Shown piece by piece: positions 27,068 through 36,050 of a stretch of 64,000 nucleotides of DNA. The notes beneath the pieces were generated by a model. The model did no database searches, was not told the origin of the DNA, and saw only the letters and a list, made by a program, of their open reading frames with translations. Made by a program: the position numbers and the translations under genes. The stretch covers positions 62,001 through 126,000 of the forward strand of contig NZ_JASBQY010000006.1 of the NCBI RefSeq assembly GCF_029960645.1. The letters run 5' to 3'. The DNA comes from Arthrobacter sp. AL12 (lineage in GTDB: Bacteria > Actinomycetota > Actinomycetes > Actinomycetales > Micrococcaceae). Position 1 is the stretch's first letter. Each line of letters begins with the position of its first letter.

Positions 27068-28310
27068 ACCCGGCAGGGCGGGGCAGGGGTTGGCCGCCGC
27101 GCAAAACCGCTGCCAGCCCGAAGTCACCATCGACCGCGACGATGTCGGCGCGCATGCCTGGCCTCAGGCTGCCGATCTGGTCCTCGCGGCCCAGGATCCT
27201 CGCCGGAACCAGCGTCGCTGCCTTCACCGCGTCTTCGGGCGCCACCCCGGCCCCGATGGTCCTCCGGACCACCTCGAGCAACGTGGCCGTGCCGCCGGCG
27301 AGGGCTCCGTTGCTCTTGAGCGCCGCCACGCCGCCGCTAACCGCCACGGCAGCGGGGCCCAGTTCGTAGTCGCCGTCGGGCAGGCCGGTCGCCGCCATCG
27401 AGTCGGTGACCAGGACGACGTTGTCGGCGCCGACCAGCTCGAACACCATCAGCACCGTCTCGGGGTCCAGATGGATGCCGTCACCAATGAGTTCCACAGC
27501 GACGGTGCCGGTGGCCGCCAGCCGCAGGCACGCCGCCGCGGGGCCGGGGCTCCGGTGGTGGAGCGGCGGCATCCCATTGAACAGGTGTGTGACCGTGGGC
27601 CTCCGGCCGGCTCCGGGCCCGCCGGCCCGCAGGGATTCGGCCGCGACGGTCAGCGAGTCAGCGGCGGTGCGGGCGTCGGCGTCGGTATGGCCCAGGGACG
27701 GCGTGACACCGTTGCTGGTGAGCATGCTCACCAGCCGGCCGGCTCCGGGCAGTTCGGGGGCATACGTCATGGTCCTGAGCGTGCCGCCGGCCGCGTGCAG
27801 CAGCCGGCCGAGCAGGTCGAGGTCCGGAATCCGGAGCCACTCCGGATTCTGCGCCCCGCAGCGGGACGGGGAGAGGAACGGCCCCTCGGCGTGGATGCCC
27901 GCAATGAGCCCCTCGTCCGCCAGCGGTCGCAACACCCCGATTCCCCGGAGGAGTTCCTCCGCTGGCGCCGTCACAAGGCTGGCCAGCAGCGTTGTGGTTC
28001 CGCTGCGGTGCAGGAAGCCGACGGCGGCGCGGCACGCACGGCTGTCGCCGGTCGGGAAGCCGCCGCCGGCCGCGCCGTGGCAGTGCAGGTCGATGAGCCC
28101 GGGGAGGATCGAGCTGCCCGGGGGAAGAGTGATTTCCTGTGCGCCGCGGAAGGCTGCGGCGCCGAACCTCCGCCGGGGCCCGGCGTAGGCGATCCGGCCG
28201 CCGGCCACCGCGACGACGGCGTCAGCAGTGGTGTGCCCGTCCGAGATCAGTGTTCCGGCCAGGACATAGGCGGACGCCGGGGTGGGTGCTCGGAGGTCCG
28301 GGCTGGTCAT
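27057..28310 (-). CDS. nagA: N-acetylglucosamine-6-phosphate deacetylase
   Basis: This amidohydrolase converts GlcNAc-6-P to glucosamine-6-P in the recycling of cell-wall or chitin sugars. The 417-residue protein shows LPGLIDLHCHGAAGGGF near residue 60, EGPFLSPSRCGAQ, SLGHTDAD, THLFNGMPPLHHR and VTDSMAATGLPDG; the last carries the catalytic Asp. Metal and sugar ligands match the family. nagB is not nearby. The end overlaps the preceding convergent gene by 11 bp. DUF1206 follows upstream on the same strand with no coupling sign. Confidence 0.92.
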   Translation of the reverse strand: MTSPDLRAPTPASAYVLAGTLISDGHTTADAVVAVAGGRIAYAGPRRRFGAAAFRGAQEITLPPGSSILPGLIDLHCHGAAGGGFPTGDSRACRAAVGFLHRSGTTTLLASLVTAPAEELLRGIGVLRPLADEGLIAGIHAEGPFLSPSRCGAQNPEWLRIPDLDLLGRLLHAAGGTLRTMTYAPELPGAGRLVSMLTSNGVTPSLGHTDADARTAADSLTVAAESLRAGGPGAGRRPTVTHLFNGMPPLHHRSPGPAAACLRLAATGTVAVELIGDGIHLDPETVLMVFELVGADNVVLVTDSMAATGLPDGDYELGPAAVAVSGGVAALKSNGALAGGTATLLEVVRRTIGAGVAPEDAVKAATLVPARILGREDQIGSLRPGMRADIVAVDGDFGLAAVLRGGQPLPRPAGFRA

Positions 28311-28320
28311 GGCCGGGCGG

Positions 28321-29139
28321 CTACATCTTGGCGAGTTTTGCCCGCACCATCATAAAGACGCCGTAACAGATCAGGCCGATGCCCACGGCGGCCAGCATAT
28401 ACATGCCGAAGGGCTGGTCACGCAGGCCCTTCAGCCCGCCGTCGAGCCCGGTTGACTCCTCGGGGTGCGCTCTGACGGTGGCGACGATGATCAGCAGGCC
28501 GGCCAGCAGCAGGGCGATGCCCTTGGCCGCGTAGCCGACGACGCCCAGGACGGTCACCGCCGTCCGGGATTTTGCCGAGGCGGGGAGCCGAAGGTGTTCA
28601 GCGAAGGACTGCCGGAAGCCGCGGATGGCATAAACGACGCCGGCAATGGCGATGCCCGCCCCGACCGCGAGCAGGAGCAGATTGCCGCCGGGGGCTTTCA
28701 TCACGGATGCGGTGAGGTCGCTGGTCGAGCTGGTGTGGTCCTTGCCGGCGCCGCTGGCGAAGGAGAACAGCGTGAGGGCGAGTCCGGCGTAGACCACGGC
28801 CTGGAGAGCGGCCTTGGCCTTCTTCGCAAGTTTTTTCTTGGCCGGAAGGTGCTCGAAATCGAAGATGGCGTCACTGGTCTGCCAGATCGCAAGGGCCACA
28901 CACGCAGCGAAGGAACTCCAGAGCAGCACCGGCCCGGCCGGCTGCGCGGCGAGCTGTTCCACCGCCCCGCTGACGTCGGCCTCGCCTTCGCCGCCCATGG
29001 CAAGGCGGATCGCGACGAGTCCGATCAGCAGGTGCAGGATCCCGCTGACCGCAAATCCGGCACGGGCTACCAGCTCCAGCGCCCGGGAGTTGGTGACGTC
29101 TTCAGCCGCGTCCGCGGCGTCCTTCAGTTCTCTTTTGAT
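28321..29139 (-). CDS. DUF1206 membrane protein, probably with a non-canonical start
   Basis: The family has about six membrane helices and three repeats of the AR-G-ARGVVY type. Helices here include AGFAVSGILHLLIGLVAIRLA and ALQAVVYAGLALTLFSFASGA. The only ATG (28998) would delete the first helix, which is clearly encoded upstream (ARAGFAVSG at 29041-29067). No ATG/GTG/TTG lies between there and the stop at 29182. GAAGGA at 29146-29151 sits a few bases before ATC ATC at 29137-29142, making ATC the likely start; a CTG at 29125-29127 is an alternative. From 29139 the protein is 272 residues, a normal family length. Function unknown. Confidence 0.72.
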   Translation of the reverse strand: MKRELKDAADAAEDVTNSRALELVARAGFAVSGILHLLIGLVAIRLAMGGEGEADVSGAVEQLAAQPAGPVLLWSSFAACVALAIWQTSDAIFDFEHLPAKKKLAKKAKAALQAVVYAGLALTLFSFASGAGKDHTSSTSDLTASVMKAPGGNLLLLAVGAGIAIAGVVYAIRGFRQSFAEHLRLPASAKSRTAVTVLGVVGYAAKGIALLLAGLLIIVATVRAHPEESTGLDGGLKGLRDQPFGMYMLAAVGIGLICYGVFMMVRAKLAKM

Positions 29140-29288
29140 GATGGGTCCTTCGACTGACTCGGTGGTTCTGGCTGGCCGCAGCTACGCCCGGTTCGTGCCT
29201 CTGAGGTAATCGTGCCACGCCGAACCCGCCGGGAACAGCACTACCGCCGGTCCGGAACCGGCGAGGGCAATTCACCTCGGCCGGGCGC

Positions 29289-30212
29289 TCAGCGGCGGCG
29301 GTAGCTGAGGTCGAAGATGAGACGGCCGGCCTCGTGCGCCTTGTTCTCGAAACTCGTCAGGATCCGGCCTTCAAACCGCGGCGCCCAGCCGCCCGTCTCG
29401 TCTGTGCCCTCGTTGGGGCCGGTGTGTTCGGTGCTCACGGGAGCGCGGCCCTCCTTGACGGGGGCCCCGCCCACGAGGGACTCGACGCCGGATTCCCACA
29501 CCTGGGTAAGGGGGCTCTCGGCGCCGCTGCGCTCGCCGTCGTGCAGGTTCTCGAAGTCGGCGGAGTCGGCCAGGACCTCGCGCACGTGGACGGCATAGTT
29601 GGACCAGTCCGTCGCGATGCGCCAGAGTCCGCCGGGTTTGAGGGCCCGGGCGGCGAGGTCGGCGAAGGCGGGCTGGATGAGGCGGCGTTTGTGATGGCGG
29701 GACTTGTGCCACGGGTCCGGGAAGAAGACCCACAGTTCCGTGACGGAACCGGCCGGCAGCATGGTGGCGAGCACCTCCGGGGCATTCGCTTCCACCACCC
29801 GAACGTTGTTCAGGCCGCGGCTGTTGATCTTGATCAGGGTGTTGGCCAGCCCTGGGGTATAGACCTCGACCGCGAGGAAGTCCGTGTCAGGGTTCTCCTC
29901 GGCGGCGTGGCAAACGGCGTCGCCGAGCCCGGAACCGATCTCCACGATCAGCGGGGCCTTCCGGCCGAATTCGGCTTCGGCGTCGAAGACGTAGTCCGGG
30001 TGCACGGAGGTGTTGGCGATGTGGCGGGGCACCTCGACGGCCCAGCGGTCGGAGTGCTCGTCCCAGGCCACCTGCCGGCGGCCGTGCAGGCGGGTGCCGC
30101 GGCGCACAAAGCTGACCGGACGGCCTCCATAGGTGCCGAAGGAGGCCTGGGTGCCGGGGGTCACCGGGCGTGAAGGCTGCGGCGTTTCGGGGGATTCTGG
30201 GGATTCACTCAT
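29289..30212 (-). CDS. trmB: tRNA (guanine-N7-)-methyltransferase
   Basis: TrmB makes m7G46 in tRNA. The 307-residue protein has the SAM loop VEIGSGLGDAV, the acid VEVYTPGL, and the TrmB hallmark FFPDPWHKSRHHKRRL followed by RIATDWSNYA. The N-terminal 50 residues are a variable Pro/Ser leader as in other actinobacteria. A linker (VKEGRAPVSTEHTGPNEGTD) inserts before the last strand TSFENKAHEAGR. ATG 30212 is the start; the longer frame upstream crosses the divergent methyltransferase gene. Confidence 0.94.
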   Translation of the reverse strand: MSESPESPETPQPSRPVTPGTQASFGTYGGRPVSFVRRGTRLHGRRQVAWDEHSDRWAVEVPRHIANTSVHPDYVFDAEAEFGRKAPLIVEIGSGLGDAVCHAAEENPDTDFLAVEVYTPGLANTLIKINSRGLNNVRVVEANAPEVLATMLPAGSVTELWVFFPDPWHKSRHHKRRLIQPAFADLAARALKPGGLWRIATDWSNYAVHVREVLADSADFENLHDGERSGAESPLTQVWESGVESLVGGAPVKEGRAPVSTEHTGPNEGTDETGGWAPRFEGRILTSFENKAHEAGRLIFDLSYRRR

Positions 30213-30297
30213 CCCTTCCAGAATAGTGGAGTCCCGGCGTCCGCCCGGGCGGGCAGGCGCCGGCTTCCCCGCCGGGAGTCGGTGGCAGACTGTCTGC

Positions 30298-30906
30298 ATG
30301 GATGACGCAACACGCGAATACTGGGACGGGCAGGCAGCCGATTTTGACCGGGAAGCAGACCATGGCCTGCTCGACCCCGGCGTCCGCCACGCCTGGATGG
30401 AGCTGATTCTGCCGCTTATTCCCCAGCCCGGCAGCGAGGTCGCTGATCTGGGCTGCGGGACCGGCAGCCTCTCGTTACTTCTGGCGGAGGCGGGCCATCG
30501 CGTCCGGGGTCTGGACCTGTCCGGCCGAATGGTGGAAGCGGCCCGGGCCAAGGCTGCCAAGGCCGCCGTCGCCGGGCTGCCCGCGGGCGCGGAGTTCCTG
30601 CAGGGTGATGCCTCGGAACCGCCGTACGCTCCGGCGAGCTGCGATGTCGTACTCGCCCGCCACGTCCTCTGGGCCCTCCCGGACACGGGTGCCGCCCTCG
30701 GCCGGTGGATCAGGCTATTGCGGGAGCCGGGGACCTTGCTGCTCGTGGAAGGGCTGTGGGGCACGGGCGCCGGCATACCCTCGGCGGAATGCCGCGAACT
30801 GGTGCTCCGTCACCGACACCACGCCGAGGTCGTGCCGCTGGCAGACACGGCGCTGTGGGGCAAGGAAATCGACGACGAACGCTACCTGATCCTGAGCCGG
30901 AGCTGA
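30298..30906 (+). CDS. Class I SAM-dependent methyltransferase
   Basis: A compact 202-residue methyltransferase. MDDATREYWDGQAADFDREADHGL is the usual lead-in, and motif I VADLGCGTGSLSLLLAEAGH and GLDLSGRMVEAARAKA follow. DVVLARHVLWALPD is the post-II region. The substrate is unknown. ATG 30298 fits the family start. It is divergent from trmB with an 85-bp gap, and a frameshifted MFS gene follows 55 bp later. Confidence 0.82.
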   Translation: MDDATREYWDGQAADFDREADHGLLDPGVRHAWMELILPLIPQPGSEVADLGCGTGSLSLLLAEAGHRVRGLDLSGRMVEAARAKAAKAAVAGLPAGAEFLQGDASEPPYAPASCDVVLARHVLWALPDTGAALGRWIRLLREPGTLLLVEGLWGTGAGIPSAECRELVLRHRHHAEVVPLADTALWGKEIDDERYLILSRS

Positions 30907-30961
30907 CGGAACCGCCGGGGGCGACGATGATGACACCACAGGGGCCTGCCAGAATAGGTCC

Positions 30962-32259
30962 GTGACCACAACGAAAAGCTCCCTGGGCTCCACCGCCGGC
31001 GGGATCGAGATCGTGGACCGCCTGGGCCTGCTGGTGGACGCCGAATTCGACGACGTCCCCGCGGCTGAGCCCACCCGGGTCGGCAGCCGCCGCACCCTGG
31101 CCTACCTGGGTGTATGCCTGGTCCTGATCGGGCTGAACCTCCGCACCGTCTTCTCCAGCTTCTCCGCGGTCCTCCCCGAAGTGACGGCCGACGCCGCGCT
31201 GCCGGGCTGGGCGGTCCTCTTCCTGACCACGGTCCCAGTCACCCTGCTCGGGGTGTTCGCCCCACTCGCGCCCGTCCTGGCCCGCCGCTTCGGGGCCGAA
31301 CGCGTGCTGCTGGGCGCGATGGCGGTGCTCACCGCCGGACTGCTGTTGCGGCCGCTCGATGCCGGGGACGCCGGGCGCTTTCCTGCCCTGCTTGCCGGGA
31401 CGGCGGCCTGCGGTGCCGCGATCTCACTCTGCAACGTGCTGCTGCCCGGACTGGTGAAGCGTGACTTCCCGCACCGGCTCGGTCTGATGGGCGGCCTCTA
31501 CACGACCGCGATCTGCGCCTCGGCAGCTCTCGGCGCAGGTTTCACCTACCCGGTCTTTCGCGCGACGGGGGACTGGACTGCGGCGCTGCGGTTCTGGGCG
31601 CTGCCCGCCGGCGTCGTTCTTCTGCTCTTCCTGCCGCTGGCCATCCGGCAGCGCCACGGCCGGCACCAGACCGCGCACGGCGGAGTCAATGTGTGGCGCT
31701 CGGCGGTCGCGTGGCAGGTGACCATCTTCATGGTGCTGCAGGCGATGATGTCCTTCAGTGTTTTCGCCTGGCTGGCGCCGATCCTGCGCGAACGCGGGTG
31801 GACGGCGGCACGGCCGGGGTGATCGTCTCCGTCTCGATCCTGCTGCAGATGCTGGGGTCCCTGTTCGCCCCGGCGCTCGCCACCAGGTTCCGGGACCAGC
31901 GCGCGATCAACACCGTGGTGGCACTGATGACCGGCGGCGGCTTCGCGCTCAGCATCTTCGGCCCGCTCGAGCTGATCTGGCTGTGGACCGGGCTGCTGGG
32001 CCTGGGTCAGGGCAGCCTGACCGCCGTCGCGCTGACCATGATCATGGTCCGTGCCCGGGACGGCCACACCGCCGCGCACCTGTCCGGCATGATGCAGGGG
32101 GTGGGCTATGGGGTGGGGTCCACCGGCACCCTGATGGTCGGCCAGCTGCACCAGGCCACGGGGTCCTTCGCGGCCGCGGGCCTGCTGTTCCTCGCCGTGG
32201 GTTCGCTGGCCGCCGTGTTCGGCTTCCGCGCCGGGAGGAACCGCTTCATCGGCGGCTGA
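30962..32259 (+). pseudogene. CynX/NimT-type MFS transporter with a frameshift
   Basis: GTG 30962 opens a 12-helix MFS exporter. Residues 45-275 include YLGVCLVLIGLNLRTVFSSFSAVLPE and PHRLGLMGGLYTTAICASAALGAGF. At about 31805 the frame ends as RERGWTA while the homologous continuation GTAGVIVSVSILLQMLG lies one frame over and runs to 32259. Restoring one base near 31812 gives an uninterrupted protein of about 432 residues. Everything outside this point is intact, so either the mutation is recent or it is a sequence error. No slippery heptamer supports programmed frameshifting. Confidence 0.82.
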
Positions 32260-32278
32260 CGGCCGCGTCACGGGGCCG

Positions 32279-32950
32279 TTAGCGCAAAGGACTGTCGCGG
32301 GCCCGCTCCGCGGCTGCCGCTTCGACGCCGGCGAGCAGTTGGTCCAGCACACGCTCGTAGTGAGCTGCGCTGCCGTAACTGGCCAGCGATGCGGCGGCCG
32401 CGAGACTCAAAGGATACTCCGGGGGAGCCGGCGGCAGCGGGTCCGGGGCGTGTCCGTCCCCGCCGCGGGCCATCACAAAGGATGACCAGCCATAGTTCAA
32501 GGCGATGATCCCGCTAAAGGTTGCGACGGCGGCGTCCCCGGCAATGCCCCCGCGGCCAAGGATCCGTAGGGCCGTTTCGCCGATCGGCAGTGCGTTCGGG
32601 CCCGGGAAGGGGTGGCCGATGAGGGCGCCGATGGCCCAGGGGTGGCGGTTCAGGAGCTCGCGATGGCGGCGGGCGAAGGCCCGCAGCTCGCTGATCCAGT
32701 CGCCGGACTCCGGCGGCGGGAGGAAGCGTCCGAGTACCCGGTTCAGCAGTGCATCGACCAGTTCTCCCTTTGTGCCGAAATAGCGGTAGAGCGCCATGGG
32801 CGAGGCCCCCAGCTCGGTGGCGACAGCCCGGATGGTCAGGCTCTCGAATCCCCGGGCCGCGACCGTTTCTGCCGCGTCGAGGATTGCCTCCACGGTGAGG
32901 GTGTTGCGGGGACGGCGGGACCGGGGGGCCGCTGGGACATCGTGGGGCAT
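32279..32950 (-). CDS. TetR family transcriptional regulator
   Basis: A 223-residue repressor. The N-terminal helix-turn-helix (residues 15-60) reads TLTVEAILDAAETVAARGFESLTIRAVATELG, then SPMALYRYFGTKGELVDALL, a classic TetR domain. The C-terminal domain binds an unknown ligand and includes FSGIIALNYGWSSFVMARGG. It is divergent from two membrane-protein genes, with palindromic sites in the 90-bp gap, so it probably controls them and itself. Confidence 0.88.
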   Translation of the reverse strand: MPHDVPAAPRSRRPRNTLTVEAILDAAETVAARGFESLTIRAVATELGASPMALYRYFGTKGELVDALLNRVLGRFLPPPESGDWISELRAFARRHRELLNRHPWAIGALIGHPFPGPNALPIGETALRILGRGGIAGDAAVATFSGIIALNYGWSSFVMARGGDGHAPDPLPPAPPEYPLSLAAAASLASYGSAAHYERVLDQLLAGVEAAAAERARDSPLR

Positions 32951-32979
32951 CGCTCCGCTTTCTTCACAAAGACTCTTGC

Positions 32980-33016
32980 GTACAGTGTACTTTATGACAT
33001 AACGTACAACGTATAC
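32980..33016. promoter_or_regulatory. Candidate TetR operators in a divergent promoter
   Basis: The perfect odd palindrome GTACAGTGTAC (32980-32990) and the related GTACAACGTATAC (33004-33016) lie in an AT-rich stretch (TTTATGACATAACGTACAACG) unusual for this genome, between tetR and the membrane genes. The placement fits an operator pair. Exact -10 boxes are not certain. Confidence 0.55.
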
Positions 33017-33040
33017 AAACTCGTCCGTAGGAGGCTGAAG

Positions 33041-33601
33041 ATGTCGCTGTACCGTTGGTTGCTAACTTTCCTGGGATTTCCGCTGGGGGGCTGGCTGGCG
33101 GCCGTGCTGGTGGGCCCGGTTCATGATCCGGCCGCGGCGGCCGCGGCCGGGGCCATCGCCGGCGCCGTGATCGGCCTGACCCAGTGGTGGGCGTTGCGGT
33201 CCCGCGTCGGCTGGCGCTGGCCGGTCGCCACGGCCTTCGGGATGGCATCCGGAAGTGCCCTCGCCGTGGTGGCCACCGGGGCCGCCACGACTCCGGGTGC
33301 CCTGGCGCTGGGCGGTCTGGTTTCCGGGTTCGTCGTGGGCGCCGGCCAGGGCCTCACGTTGCGCGGGGGCCCTCGTACCGCCGCGGTGTGGACCCTCGCA
33401 GTGGGCCTGGCCTGGGCGGCCGGATGGTTTGTCACGGCCAACGTCATCGTTGACGCGGAGCGTGGCTACGCTGTCTTCGGAGCAAGCGGTGCCGTGGTGG
33501 CCACCATGCTGACCGGACTGGTCCTCCGCCGCATCCTCGGTCCGGACGGCAGGGGCGCCGTGCCGCCTGCTTCGGCGGCCGATCCCGGGTTCGCCCGATG
33601 A
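33041..33601 (+). CDS. Membrane protein of unknown function
   Basis: A 186-residue protein with about five hydrophobic helices, for example WLLTFLGFPLGGWLAAVLVG and AAGAIAGAVIGLTQWWAL. Glycine-zipper patterns occur in the second and third helices. No family recognised. The start is ATG 33041 with an ideal AGGAGG 7 bp upstream. Its stop overlaps the next start (ATGA), so the pair is co-translated. The divergent TetR gene suggests ligand-controlled expression. Confidence 0.75.
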   Translation: MSLYRWLLTFLGFPLGGWLAAVLVGPVHDPAAAAAAGAIAGAVIGLTQWWALRSRVGWRWPVATAFGMASGSALAVVATGAATTPGALALGGLVSGFVVGAGQGLTLRGGPRTAAVWTLAVGLAWAAGWFVTANVIVDAERGYAVFGASGAVVATMLTGLVLRRILGPDGRGAVPPASAADPGFAR

Positions 33602-34290
33602 GCGCCACCGTCACAGCCGCCGTGCTGCTGATCGCCTTGCCGGTCGCGTTCAACTCGGCCTTCGCAGTGCTGGCCGCCACGTTCGACTACCCCGACATCC
33701 TGCGCCGGCCGACGGCCGAAGTCCTTGATCGCTTCCGGAAAGGCGCCTCCTGGCTGGTGCTCCTGTGGTGGGCATTCGCCCTGACGGCCGCCCTCCTGGC
33801 GCCGCTGGCCGTGCTGCTGGCCGCCTCCCTTGACGGCGCCGACCCGGTCCTGCTCGACGCAGGAGTCACCGTGGGAGTGCTGGCCGCCGGCGTGCAGTTC
33901 CTCGGATTGATCCGCTGGCCCTTCCTCGTCCCTTACCTCGCTCGGGCCGACGCCGAACCCGGTGCGACGCCCGCCCGCCGGGAAGCGATAGACGTCGTCT
34001 TCCAGTCCTTCAACAGGTATCTGGGTGTCGCGGTCGGCGAACACCTCGGGTTCCTTTTCACCGGCGCCTGGAGCATTCTGGCCGGCGCCGCCATGACCCA
34101 GGGCATGGCGGTACCGGGCTGGCTGGGAATGGCGGGCATCGCCGTCGGCGCCGTCCTGGTGCTCTGTTCCCTCGAATTCGTCGGGCCATTCGAGCCGCAT
34201 GGGTGGAAACTCGCCGGGGCACTGACGCCGGTTGCCTATGTGATCTGGTCCCTGTGGCTCGTCGCCACAGGCGTCGCGCTGCTGGTTTGA
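33598..34290 (+). CDS. Multi-pass membrane protein (possibly DUF4386)
   Basis: A 230-residue protein with six or seven helices. It begins SATVTAAVLLIALPVAFNSA and contains FDYPDILRRPTAEVLDRFRKG, a cytoplasmic loop, and FLGLIRWPFLVPYLAR. The pattern of a short helix, the loop with PD-L, then five helices resembles DUF4386, but I am not certain. ATG 33598 overlaps the upstream stop by 4 bp. The two proteins likely act together in the membrane under TetR control. Confidence 0.7.
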   Translation: MSATVTAAVLLIALPVAFNSAFAVLAATFDYPDILRRPTAEVLDRFRKGASWLVLLWWAFALTAALLAPLAVLLAASLDGADPVLLDAGVTVGVLAAGVQFLGLIRWPFLVPYLARADAEPGATPARREAIDVVFQSFNRYLGVAVGEHLGFLFTGAWSILAGAAMTQGMAVPGWLGMAGIAVGAVLVLCSLEFVGPFEPHGWKLAGALTPVAYVIWSLWLVATGVALLV

Positions 34291-34372
34291 GTCGGGACCG
34301 CCGCCTCCGGCGCGGCTGCGACCGGACGCCCCGCTGACGCCCAAGGGGTGCGCCCCGGCCGCCGGCTGTGGC

Positions 34373-35974
34373 ATGCTTCCCCTTGAGCCAACTTCCCGGT
34401 TCGGCCGGGAAGCGCCGCCCGGCAACGGGCCTGGACCTCCACGTCGCTTAGGCGTCGCAGTTCCGTCCATCACTACCGATCAGGCCGCCATCTTGCCCCG
34501 AACCGCCCCCGCTCCGAGTCTGGAATCAGCCGGCATCTTCCACCGCGATTACCTGCTGGTGACCCTGGGCGCCTGCGCCCTCGTGTTCCTGGCCGCCTTC
34601 GAATCGCTGGCAGTGACCACGGTCATGCCGCTGGTCAGCCGCGAACTGGACGGCGCAAGCCTCTACGCCCTGGCGTTCGCTGGTCCGTTCGCCACCGGCG
34701 TCATCGGCATGGTGGCTGCCGGCAACTGGTCCGACCGGCGCGGCCCCGTTGGCCCCCTATACGCTTCGGTGGCCCTGTTCGCGCTGGGCCTGCTGATCGC
34801 GGGGACAGCCGCGAGCATGACTGCCCTCGTCGCCGGCCGGCTGGTCCAGGGACTGGGCGGCGGCGCCATGACGGTGGCGCTGTACGTGGTGATCGCCCGG
34901 GTCTATCCGCCGGCGCTGCACCCGAAGATTTTCGCCGCGTTTTCCGCGGCATGGGTGATTCCCTCCCTGGTGGGTCCCTTCGCCGCTGGCCTCGTGGCGC
35001 AGCTCGCGAGTTGGCACTGGGTGTTCCTCGGCGTGGTGGGGCTGGTGGTCCCGGCCCTGCTGATGATCGTGCCGGCCCTGCGCGGGCTGCGCGGCACACC
35101 CGACGCCGGGACCCGGGACGACGCCGGGACCCGGCCCGACGCCGGGACCCGGGACGGCGCCGGCCCGGCGGTCGGCTCCACCCCCGCCCCGCGCCGGTCC
35201 TCGGGCTACGGCAGGCTGGCCTGTGCCGCCCTGGCGGCGCTCGCCGTGCTCGGCCTGAACCTCTCCTCGCAACTGCCGACGGCCGGCGGGATCGTGGCCG
35301 TCGCCGCCGTCGTCGTGGCGCTCATCGCCGTCCGCCCGCTGGTGCCGCGGGGAACCCTGACAGCCCGCCGCGGCCTCCCCAGCGTCATTCTCACGCGGGG
35401 ACTGGCTGCCGCCGCATTCTTCGGGGCCGAGGTCTATCTGCCGTACCTGCTGGTGGAGCGGTACGGTTTCTCGCCAACGTTCGCCGGACTGACCCTCACC
35501 GGCGGTGCCGTGGCCTGGGCCACAGCCTCCGCAGTCCAGGGCCGGCTCGGGGTACGCCTGGACCACCGCCGGGCGATCCGGATCGGCGCGGCCCTGGTGC
35601 TCGCCGCCGTCGTGCTGGTGCTGGCGACCACGGTACTCAACTGGCCGGGGGCCGTCGCGATCGCTGCCTGGGTTTTGGCCGGAGGCGGCATGGGGCTGAT
35701 GTACGCGCGCCTCAGCGTGATGACCCTTGCCCTGTCCAGCAAGGAGGCCCAGGGCTTCAACAGTTCGGCAATGTCCATTTCCGACTCGCTGGGCGCGGCG
35801 CTGTCCCTCGCCACGACGGGGATCATCTTTACTGCCTACACTGCGACGGCCGCGGGCGGCACGACGGCGGCGTCCTTCGCCGGGGTCTTCGCGCTCACCG
35901 CGGTGATCGGCGCCGCGGCCGTCGTGGTGGCCCCACGCGTCACCGCGGGGCGACCGTCCGCGCGGTCCAGCTGA
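34373..35974 (+). CDS. MFS transporter (drug/proton antiporter type)
   Basis: A major facilitator exporter with at least 12 helices in 533 residues. After an N-terminal leader the first helix reads LVTLGACALVFLAAFESLAVTTVMPLV. NWSDRRGPVGPLYASVALFALG is the loop 2-3 motif. The central loop contains four short repeats of DAGTR, encoded by tandem DNA repeats at about 35101-35160. Helices 7-12 end with AVIGAAAVVVAPRV. The start is uncertain: ATG 34373 and TTG 34493 are both weakly supported. The substrate is unknown. Confidence 0.82.
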   Translation: MLPLEPTSRFGREAPPGNGPGPPRRLGVAVPSITTDQAAILPRTAPAPSLESAGIFHRDYLLVTLGACALVFLAAFESLAVTTVMPLVSRELDGASLYALAFAGPFATGVIGMVAAGNWSDRRGPVGPLYASVALFALGLLIAGTAASMTALVAGRLVQGLGGGAMTVALYVVIARVYPPALHPKIFAAFSAAWVIPSLVGPFAAGLVAQLASWHWVFLGVVGLVVPALLMIVPALRGLRGTPDAGTRDDAGTRPDAGTRDGAGPAVGSTPAPRRSSGYGRLACAALAALAVLGLNLSSQLPTAGGIVAVAAVVVALIAVRPLVPRGTLTARRGLPSVILTRGLAAAAFFGAEVYLPYLLVERYGFSPTFAGLTLTGGAVAWATASAVQGRLGVRLDHRRAIRIGAALVLAAVVLVLATTVLNWPGAVAIAAWVLAGGGMGLMYARLSVMTLALSSKEAQGFNSSAMSISDSLGAALSLATTGIIFTAYTATAAGGTTAASFAGVFALTAVIGAAAVVVAPRVTAGRPSARSS

Positions 35975-36050
35975 CGCCGAAGAAGGCGAGCACGACGGAG
36001 GGCAGGTCACGATGGTGAAGGCGGCAATGAGGGAGTCGCCGGCGGGCGCC

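Noticed and set aside
29289..30776. 495-residue form of TrmB
   Set aside because: The extra 188 residues cross the divergent methyltransferase gene and lack family similarity. ATG 30212 gives a normal protein.
31690..32259. Second half of the MFS gene as a separate protein starting near 31693
   Set aside because: The first 35 residues in that frame are out-of-frame sequence of the upstream half. Homology begins exactly where the first frame loses it, so one frameshifted gene is the better reading.
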